Shown here: positions 1-9,100 of the stretch, piece by piece
Layout of the letters: the number at the start of each line of letters is the position of its first letter
Numbering within the stretch: position 1 is the stretch's first letter
Source of the DNA: Parvularculaceae bacterium
Lineage (GTDB): Bacteria; Pseudomonadota; Alphaproteobacteria; Caulobacterales; Parvularculaceae
Assembly: GCA_028280115.1 (NCBI GenBank)
Contig: JANQMJ010000030.1
Span: forward strand, 1-64,000
DNA length: 64,000 nucleotides
Direction: 5' to 3'
Translations under genes and position numbers: made by a program
Notes under the pieces: model-generated
What the model saw: only the letters and a program-made list of their open reading frames with translations
The model's database searches: none
What the model was told of the DNA's origin: nothing

Positions 1-2
1 GC

Positions 3-2810
3 TCGGACGCCTTGGCGGGCGTCGCCAACTTCATCCTGCGTCGCGACTTCGAAGGCATCATGTTCGACGGCCAGGTGGGCTTCTATCAGGACGGCAACAG
101 CAATGAATTCGCCAACCAGCTGCTTGACGTCAACGGCATCGAGCGTCCGGGCAGCGTGCTCGACGGACGCGAAGTCAACGCTACGGTGACGATCGGCGCC
201 AACACCGCCGACGGCCGCGGCAATGTGACGGCGTTCTTCGGTTATTCCGACCAGAACGAAGTCCGTCAGGGCGAGCGCGACTATTCCAAATGCGCCTACG
301 GTCCCGCAGGCGGGGCGACGGACACTATCGGCGGCATTGGCTGCTCCGGTTCCGGCACCTTCCGCCAGATTGTCCAAAACGGCACGTTCAATCCCGCCGT
401 CGACCTTGGGCCGAACGGCGAGCTGACACGGGTTGTAAACGGCCTTAACGGCGAACTTTTCGTCGATGAAAGCGCCGGCCTGGTGCCGTTCACCGGCGTG
501 CCGTCGCAGACGTTCAACTTCGCGCCGGACAACTTCATCCAGCGTCCGATCGAGCGTTTTACGGCGGCTTTCATGGGCCGTTACGAAATCACGGACAATA
601 TCGAAGCCTATGTTGACTTCAATTGGACCAAGAACACGACCGACTCGCAGATCGCGTTCTCGGGCACCTTCTTCCGCGGTTTCTCGACCAATTGCGACAA
701 CCCGCTGCTCGCCGAGCCCACGCCGACCGGCACGCTGGCGGATGATCTGGGCTGTAACACGGCGATCGAAACCCAGAGGCTGATCGATCCGGGCGATCCG
801 AGCCTGGGCGTCGTCATGGAGCCGGTGCTCGACGGCATGGGCAATCCGGTGCTCGACGACATGGGCAACCCGGTTACGCAACCGGTCTGGTTCCCGCTTC
901 TTGACGGCGCCGGCAATCCGGTGTTGCCGACGCAAGTGCCGTTTTCCACCGGCTATCGCAACGTCACCGGCACGCCGCGCAGTCAGTTTATCGACAACGC
1001 GACCTTCCGGGTTATGACCGGCTTCCGCGGCACGCTCGGCGACAACTGGTCCTGGGACGTTTTCGGCCAGTATTCGCAAAACGACATGGTCCGTATCGCC
1101 ACCGGCGATCTGAATTTCTCCAAGGTGCAGCAGGCCCTGTTCATTGTCGACGACGGGGCAGGCGGCCTTGCCTGTGCGCCGTCGAGCAGCCCCACGGCGG
1201 CCGCGGGCTGTCTGCCGTTCAACATCATCCAGTTCAACGGCGTCAGCGCGGAAGCGGCGGCCTTCGCGCAGGGCACGGGCATCGTGACCGGCAAGACCGA
1301 ACAGAAGGTCATTGGCGGTACGATCCAGGGCGATCTCGGGCCTTCGGGCTTCCAGTTCCCGTGGGCGGAAGCCGGTATTCAGGCGGTGCTCGGCGTTGAA
1401 TATCGCGAGGACCGTCTCGAGCGCCAGCCGGACGATGTCTCGCAGATACCGGCGGGCTTCGGCCTGACCGGCGTCGGCGGCGGCACGCTGCCGATCGAGG
1501 GCGAGATCCGCGTCTATGAAATCTTCATGGAAACGCAGATCCCGCTGGTCACCGATAAGCCGTTCTTCAACGAACTGGGCATCACCGGCGCCTATCGCTA
1601 TTCGAACTACACGACAGATGGCAACAACGTCGAGAACAGCTTCGACACGCACACCTTCGCGGCCGGCCTGACCTGGGCGCCGTCTTCGGAAGTCCGTTTG
1701 CGCGCCCAGTTCCAGCGCGCAGTGCGGGCCCCGAACGTGATCGAACTGTTCACCGGCCAGAACACCGGCCTGTTCAACGCGCAAGCGGGCGCGAACGGCT
1801 TGTTCGATCCCTGCGCGTCCGGCTCGGGCGGCGCGCCTGCGCCGACAGCGACGGCGGCGCAGTGCGCGTTTACCGGCGTCACCAGCTCCCAGTTCGGTTT
1901 CATCCCGGACAACCCGGCTGGTCAGCTCAACTCGGTTACGGGCGGCAACCCGTTCCTGAGCCCGGAAAGCTCGGATACCTACACCTACGGCATCGTGCTG
2001 CAGCCGAGCTTCGCGGATGGCCTCACCCTGGCGGTCGATTATTTCGACATCACGGTGAAGGATGCGATCACGACCATTCCGCCGGTGACGACGCTTAATC
2101 AATGTCTGGCGAGCGGCGATCCGACGTTCTGTAATCTGATCGTGCGCGACAATTTCGGCTCGCTATTCCGGTCGAACACGCCGCCGGCGGGTTCGTCGGC
2201 GACCTTTGCGGGCGTGCAGGCGGTCAACACCAACATCGCCAACTTCGCGACTCGCGGTCTCGACATTGCAGCGACGTACAGCATGGATACGTCGTTTGTC
2301 GGTCTCAGCGGTTGGGGATCGGTGGACTTCAACTACGTGTCCACCTTCCTGTTCGAAATGTCGTCGGTCCCGGTTCCGGGCGTGTCGCTGACCACAGAGT
2401 GTAAGGGCCTTTATCGCGGCTCTTGTTCCGGTCGGAATACGCTGAACCCGGAATACAAGCACCGCTTGCTGACCACCTGGCAAACGCCGTGGAATATCGA
2501 TATCACGGCGACCTGGCGCTATACGAGCGGCGTGACGTTTGACACCGGGCAGTCTACGCCAGGCGTTGCGTTCACGCCCACGGGCAACGCGCTCGACGAC
2601 AAGCTGGACTCGGCGAACTATCTCGATCTCGCCGCCCAGTGGTACATGCGCGAAAACCTGACCCTCCGGGCGGGCGTGCAGAACCTTTTCGGTCGCGAGC
2701 CGGAACTGACGACCCAGGCCGGCACGGCGCCGGGCAACGGCGACACCTTCCCGGGCACCTATGACCCGCTGGGCCGCTACATCTTCTTCGGCATCAACGC
2801 GACCTTCTAA
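3..2810 (+). CDS. TonB-dependent receptor, C-terminal part (5' end outside window)
   Basis: This is an outer-membrane beta-barrel receptor that would take up a large ligand using energy passed on by TonB; the substrate cannot be read from the sequence. The reading frame is open from the first bases of the window, and the first visible residues (SDALAGVANFILRRDFEG) match the end of the plug domain, so signal peptide, TonB box and most of the plug are missing. The rest is barrel: alternating aromatic strands, long Cys-containing loops, a TonB-receptor C-terminal region (LTLRAGVQNLFGREPEL) and a final Phe (FGINATF), as outer-membrane barrels have for BAM assembly. One predicted loop (nt about 820-925) carries three near copies of a D-x-x-GNPV unit. 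Length and loops resemble the large receptors abundant in Caulobacterales, Hyphomonadaceae and sphingomonads. A strong terminator follows. Family call is sure, ligand unknown. Confidence 0.93.
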   Translation, partial: SDALAGVANFILRRDFEGIMFDGQVGFYQDGNSNEFANQLLDVNGIERPGSVLDGREVNATVTIGANTADGRGNVTAFFGYSDQNEVRQGERDYSKCAYGPAGGATDTIGGIGCSGSGTFRQIVQNGTFNPAVDLGPNGELTRVVNGLNGELFVDESAGLVPFTGVPSQTFNFAPDNFIQRPIERFTAAFMGRYEITDNIEAYVDFNWTKNTTDSQIAFSGTFFRGFSTNCDNPLLAEPTPTGTLADDLGCNTAIETQRLIDPGDPSLGVVMEPVLDGMGNPVLDDMGNPVTQPVWFPLLDGAGNPVLPTQVPFSTGYRNVTGTPRSQFIDNATFRVMTGFRGTLGDNWSWDVFGQYSQNDMVRIATGDLNFSKVQQALFIVDDGAGGLACAPSSSPTAAAGCLPFNIIQFNGVSAEAAAFAQGTGIVTGKTEQKVIGGTIQGDLGPSGFQFPWAEAGIQAVLGVEYREDRLERQPDDVSQIPAGFGLTGVGGGTLPIEGEIRVYEIFMETQIPLVTDKPFFNELGITGAYRYSNYTTDGNNVENSFDTHTFAAGLTWAPSSEVRLRAQFQRAVRAPNVIELFTGQNTGLFNAQAGANGLFDPCASGSGGAPAPTATAAQCAFTGVTSSQFGFIPDNPAGQLNSVTGGNPFLSPESSDTYTYGIVLQPSFADGLTLAVDYFDITVKDAITTIPPVTTLNQCLASGDPTFCNLIVRDNFGSLFRSNTPPAGSSATFAGVQAVNTNIANFATRGLDIAATYSMDTSFVGLSGWGSVDFNYVSTFLFEMSSVPVPGVSLTTECKGLYRGSCSGRNTLNPEYKHRLLTTWQTPWNIDITATWRYTSGVTFDTGQSTPGVAFTPTGNALDDKLDSANYLDLAAQWYMRENLTLRAGVQNLFGREPELTTQAGTAPGNGDTFPGTYDPLGRYIFFGINATF

Positions 2811-2842
2811 GCGTAGCGTCCGAAGACGAACCGACTAAGAAA

Positions 2843-2873
2843 GCGCCGCGGGCTTCGGTCCGCGGTGTTTTTT
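2843..2873 (+). terminator. Rho-independent terminator after the TonB receptor
   Basis: Inverted repeat GCGCCGCGG / CCGCGGTGT with an 8-nt loop, followed at once by a run of T residues. It begins 33 nt after the receptor stop codon, so it ends that transcript. Confidence 0.85.
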
Positions 2874-2978
2874 GTTCCAATAGCCGGTTCGTTACTGGTC
2901 GCATTTTGCATTAGAACGCCGGGCTTTTCCCCGCCGTTCCCGCGAAAGCGGCAATTCATGTGCGCTTTGGCCTTATGG

Positions 2979-3026
2979 ATTCCCTCCCGACCGCGTTAGC
3001 GCGCCTTCGCGCACGGGCGCGGGAAT
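2979..3026. repeat. 48-bp dyad element (ATTCCC...GGGAAT type)
   Basis: Outer arms ATTCCC (2979-2984) and GGGAAT (3021-3026) enclose an inner hairpin GCGCG-CCTT-CGCGC (2999-3012). It shares the strings GTTAGCGC and GCGCACGGG with the 48-bp dyad at 56808-56855, so the two look like copies of one dispersed intergenic repeat. It lies between convergent genes (receptor and glucan synthase) and could also help terminate the leftward transcript. The rest of the gap 2874-3105 holds nothing else I can recognise. Confidence 0.55.
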
Positions 3027-3105
3027 GAGCGGTGGGGAAAGCCCAAACCATTAAGCGAGAGAAGAAAACCGCTGCTGATATATTGCCGGGGCTGAAGGCG
3101 CGCTC

Positions 3106-6100
3106 TTACGCCTCTGAAACCGCCGGCGGGCGAGTGTCGCGTGTTTGACTGGAACGCTGGATCGTCACGCGCACGCGCCGCACCGAGCCGTCGGTCGGGA
3201 AAGCAACGGTTGTTCCGTCGACCGGGACGCCTTCTACTGCCATTTCGACGGCGCCGGCGCCGAGATGGTCGGGATCAACGATCTCGATTGAAAGCGCGCC
3301 CGAAGGCGATTTGATTTCCACCTGAGCCGAGCCCCATGCTTTTGGCAGGCGCGGATCGATCTTCACGGCGTTGCCGCGGACATGAATGCCGACAATGCCT
3401 TCAAAACCCAGCCGCCAGGTCCAACCGGCCGCGCCCGTGTACCAGCTCCATCCGCCGCGGCCGACATGGGGCGCTGCGCCGCCGACATCCGCCGCGACGA
3501 CATAAGGCTCGTCGCGGTAAAATTCGGCCGCTTGGCGCGTCATCGTGCGTCCGATGGGATTAATGATGTCGAAAATGCGCCATGCGCCGTCGCCGTCGCC
3601 AAGCTCGGCCAGGGCGAGCCCGAGCCACGCCGCAGCATGCGAGTATTGACCGCCGTTTTCGCGCACGCCCGGCGGATAGGCTTTAATATATCCCGGATCG
3701 CGCGGCGTGTTCTGGAAAGGCGGGCGCAGGAGCCGCACAAGACGATCTTCGTCGCTGACCAGCTCGTGCGCCGCCGATCGGATGGCGGTGCGCGCACGCT
3801 CCGTCGCGCCTGCGCCCGATAGCACGGACCAGGACTGGGCGATGGAATCGATGCGGCATTCGTCGCAATTTTTAGAACCCCAGGGGCGTCCCTCGTCGTC
3901 GAATGCGCGCACATACCATTCGCCGTCCCATGCGACCTCGTCGATCGTCGCTTTGAGATTTTTCGCGCGCATGCGCCATTCCTCGGCGAGGCCTTGCTGA
4001 TTTCTGTGCGCCGCAAGATCGGCGAAACCGGTCATGGTCGCGATGCAGAACCAAGCGAGCCAGACGCTTTCGCCGCGCCCCTTGGCGCCGACGCGATTCA
4101 TGCCGTCATTCCAATCGCTGGCGCCGATCAGCGGCAGACCGTGTGGTCCTTGCGTGACGCCGCGCTCCAAGGCGCGCTGGCAGTGTTCGAACAGCGAAGC
4201 CGTTTCGGCGCTTGTTTCAAACAGCGAGTAGCGGTCGCCTTCATCCGGACCGAGCTGGGGCGCTTTAAGAAACGGCGCAGGTTCGTCGAGAATCGACCAG
4301 TCGCCGGTTTCTTTGACATAGCGAGCGACGACATAGGGCAGCCAAAGCAGATCGTCGGAACAGCGTGTTCTGACGCCGCGCCCCAGCGGGGGGTGCCACC
4401 AGTGAAGAACGTCGCCTTCCTCAAACTGGCGCGAGGCGCAATCGAGAATATGGCTCCTCGCCCGCCCGGGATCGGCGATGAAAAGCGACATCATATCCTG
4501 CAACTGGTCGCGATAGCCGATCGCGCCCCCCGCCTGGTAATAGCCCGCGCGCGACATGATGCGCGATGAAATCGTCTGATAAAGCATCCAGCGGTTCATC
4601 ATCATGTCAAAGGCGGGGTCCGGGGTTTTGACCTGCACCGCCGTAAGCCTTTGGTCCCAGAGCGCGCGCACGTCCGCCAAGGCTTGTTGCGCTTTGTCCG
4701 GCTCGCGCCATTTTTCTATGAGTTGTTTTGCGTCGTCACGATTGCGGCCTTGTCCAAGGATGAAGATGGTCTCGTGTGTTTCCCCGGGGCCGATATCGAG
4801 ATGCGCCTGATAGGCGGCGCACGGGTCTCCCCCGGCGACGATCCGGCCGCCGAGGTCCCAACGCAAAAGCCCTTCGGGACGCTCCAGATCGCCCATGCGG
4901 CCGAGAAAATCGCAACGATCCGTTGTCAGACTATGGGGCGGACGGTCGGAGGCGAGTAAGGCGACGCGCTCGCTGAATTCGGGATTCCACGGATTTCGCG
5001 CGAAGAGCGCTCGGTCTTCGGCGTCATATTCGCAAACCACATGCGGACTATGGGTGCTGCGCACCGGCCCGAGCTGCCACTCCGCATAATAGGTCGCGGT
5101 GACGCGCCGCATGCGTTCATGGGGATTGTGCAGCCGGAGCCGCGCGATTTTTATCGGATCGTCCGCCGCAACAAAAACCGTCAACTCCTGCTCTAAGCCG
5201 TGGCTGCGGTTGAGCCAAGTCGTGTAGCCGGCACCGTGACGAATCTCGTAAGCGACATCCGCGCCGGCCGGCGTCGGCGTTGGCGTCCATATTTCCGCGC
5301 TCTCTTCGTCGCGCAGGTAGAGGACTTCGCCGGGCGGATCGCGGACCGGATCGTTGGCCCATGGCGTCAGACGGTTTTCGCCGCTGTTGACGGCCCATGT
5401 GAAGCCGCTTCCGGATTCGGATGTCAGACAGCCGAACTGATCGTTCGCCAGGACATTGCACCAGGGCGCCGGCGTGCGTTCGCCCGGCGCAAGACGGATG
5501 ACATATTCTTTTCCGTCTTCGGAAAAACCGCCGACGCCATTGTGAAATTCCAAAGGCGGGGGCGCGGCCGGCTCTATCGTCGGCGGCGGCGAGACCGGGC
5601 CTGGCGGTTCAAAGCGCGGCGGCGACGGATGACGGCGCGCGACGGCGAGTTGCTGCATGAGAGAGCCCAGCCGGTCGTCCAGAACGATGCTGGCCGAACA
5701 TTCAAGCAGTCGCCTGTGGTCAGGCGGAATCTGGTCGGCGAAAACCAGGTGAACGCCGCCGTTTCGTCCCAACATCTCATGGGCGCCGGTTTCGCGCAGA
5801 ACCGAAAGAAGACGCTCGCGCGCCGGCTCCACATATCCTGATACGCCGGTTCGAAGGATGATCATGTCGACTTTAAACAGGCGTCGGCGCCACAAGTCGT
5901 GCATGCGCACGAGACGGAGCAAAAACTCTCTGGACGTTGAAACGCCGACCCGCACCAGAACGATCGGATTGTCTCCCGACACGCCCAGCGACCATAGCCG
6001 CGGTTGGCCAAGACTGTTGGCCTTGCGGTCTGCCGAACCGGCGCGAAGCGACGGATGGGGATGGGCGATGAGCGAGGTGAGCGCCTGGAACGTCGGCAAC

Positions 6101-9100
6101 TGTTCCGGCTTGATACTCAACTGTTGCGCCTCATGGGCGGCTTCTCTGCCGGCGTCGCTGAGCGCCCATTCAAGCGATGCGATGGTCGCGTGGCGTTCTG
6201 AGACTTCGAGCGCGGTCTCCTGAGATCCGGCGGCGATCGTGACAAAGGCGAGTTGACGTCTTTCGTGCGGCGCGAGCGTGATATGCGCCTGAAGGGCCAT
6301 GATCGGATCGAGGGTCCAGCCGGACTGTCCCGACAAGTCGTCGACAACGCCGCGCGGCCGACGCGCGCCTCCATTGCGATCGAAAAACGCGCTTCGGTCG
6401 GCTTCGAAACGTATGGAATCGGGTCCTTTGTCGTCGCAAACAACACGATGCAGCAGCGCCGGCGGCTGCTCCAAAGGCTGATGCGGCCGCCGCGTAAACA
6501 TCAGGCCGGCGATATGGCTGAGATACTCGCTCTCAATAAACATCTTGTTGAAGGCGGGGTGGCGTTCGTCATCGAGCGGCGGGGCCAGCGCGACTTCCGC
6601 GCAACTGGTGATTTCCAGCGATCGTTGGCGATCGGTTTCGTTGGTGACGGTGATGAGACGAATTTCCAGATCGTCCCTTGAGGCGACGCCCACCTCCATG
6701 CGCATGGCGATGCCGGCGTCGCGCCGGCGAAACTCCGCCATGTGCGGATGGAACATGACATGAGAGTCATGCGACACGACGCCGGTCGGCTGTTGTCCGG
6801 CCGACCATACGGCGTCGCTCTCCGTATCGCGCACATAAACCCAAAGGCCGAGATTGTCGCGCGTCATATCCGAACGCCAGCGCGTCAGCGAATGGCCCCG
6901 CCACCACAAGGCGCCGCCGCCGGCGCTGGATATCCACGTTGCCAGGCGGCCGTTGCCAAGTAAATGAAGCTGAGCGGCGGCGGCGTCCGCCGGCGGCGCC
7001 CATGGATATAACGCCGGCAGGGCGACGGCTCGCGTTGTCGTTTCGGCTGTTTCGTCTTCTTGCGCGCTTTCGGGCGGCAGTTCCCATGGGGCGCGTTCCT
7101 GAAGCAGCAAAGACGCCGTCTGCATGCGCTTGTTCGATAAAAAGCGCTTGGGCATGGAGTCGTCATGCAGCGCATTTGCGATCGCGGCCAGCAACATGCC
7201 CTGATGGTGCGACATGAAAGAGCGCACGGGGGTAAATTGCCGCCCGCTGGTTCTTTCCTGGGTGAAATCGGCCGCCTCGAAAAATCCGTATAGATTGAGC
7301 ATATCGAGTTGCGCCAACCGCGCCATGTTCAGGGCGGCGGCGGCCGGGCAAACCGCTAGGGCGAGCGCGCTTGCATAGGGCGCGATGACAATATCTTCGG
7401 ACAGGCCGCGGCGAAGGCCCAGGCCAGGCACGCCGAAAGCCCTGTATTGATAGTTTCCGGCGGCGTCGCGCGATGAGAAACCGGATTCTGAAATACCCCA
7501 CGGAATATCGAGCGTTTCCGCATATCGGCGCTGAACGGCGACCGCTGACTTTTCCGATCGGTCAAGCAGGGTTCCTTCGCCGTTCTTCAGCAAGAGCGCT
7601 GGCATAAGATACTCAAACATCGAGCCGTCCCAGGACAACAGCGACAAGGCGCCGTCGACCCGCGTGACCGGGCGGCCGAGAAAGCGCCAGTGCTCAGGCG
7701 GCACGTCGCCCTTGCCGATGGCGAAATAACTCGCCAGCCGCGCTTCCGTTGCGAGAAAATCATAGTGGTTCGAATCCATTCGATCCGAACTGACATTATA
7801 GCCGATGTGGAACAGTCGGACTTCCGGATCATAAACAAGCCTGAAATCCATTTCATACGCCATGTCGCTTGCGCGCGCGGCGTTGTTGACTAAGCGCTCT
7901 TGCAACTGGCGCTGCGTTTGCGCGCCGCTTTCAATTGCTGCGGCGAGATCGGCAAGCCACTGTGCGGAGTCCTTGTCCATCGCTTCAGACGACAGTTGTT
8001 CGGACGTCAGGGCGGACGCCCGCGCGCACCGATCCGCAGCGTCCGCCAGCGTCATCGCAGGCGTCAGCAATTCGCTTATTTCATCGGCGAACGCCCGGCA
8101 CAGCGGCGGTGCTGTGTCCATCAGGGCGAACCATGGAAAAAGATTGTCAAAATCCCATTGCAGTCGCGCAAGGCCGTGATTGACCCTTTCCATCCGGGCG
8201 TTGATTTCCCGCATGCTGACGAATGAAGGCGAATGCGTCGCCTGAATCTCATGCGCGATGGCTTCTTCCAGCTCGGGCCAGACGCGATTGATGAGACTTG
8301 CGACATGGGCGCGCCACCGGACCGGGTCTTTCGGCGCTGCGGTGAGGCGATCCCGCATGGCTGACAATTGCGATGAAAGCGCTGAATTGCTCTCCGATTT
8401 CATTGCGCGTTTGAGGGCGTCGGCGAGCAAGTCGAAGGCGTCCACCAGGCCGTCCCAGCGATTAACCCGCAGCGCCGGCTCATTGGCCGCCTCAAGGCAG
8501 CCTTCTTTCAGCGTGATCAGACAAACCGCGAGATTACCACTGTCGACAGCCGAGACATATCTCGGCTCCAGCGGGCTGAGCAGGCGCGTATCGTACCAAT
8601 TCAGAAAATGACCTCGATAGCGGTCGAGTTTGTCGAGCGTGTCGAGGCTGTTCTGGATTCGCAGGGCGAAGTCGGCCGGGCTCAGATAACCGAAATCCCG
8701 GGCGGCCAGCAATGACAGGAACATCAAGCCGATATTCGTCGGCGACGTTCGGTGCGCGATCGTCGGTTCGGGGTCTTCCTGAAAATTGTCGGGCGGCAAC
8801 CAGTTGTCTTCCGGACCGACGAAAGTTTCGAAAAAATACCATGTGCGCCGGGCGACCTGCCGCAAGAACGCGTGCTGATTGGCGGTCAATGCTTCGCGCG
8901 AAGGTTCGGTGAAACGGCTGATCCACAGCGCGATTTCCGGCGACAGAAACCATAGCAGCAATAAGCCGGACGCGGCCGGCAGCGCCGAGGGATTGACCAA
9001 GGCAAGACCGAGCGCGATCGCCGACGACAGTATCGGCGCGGCGATCATTTCTTTCCAGGCGTGGCGGCGGGGGTGTTTGCGTTTCAATTCAGCGCTGGTA

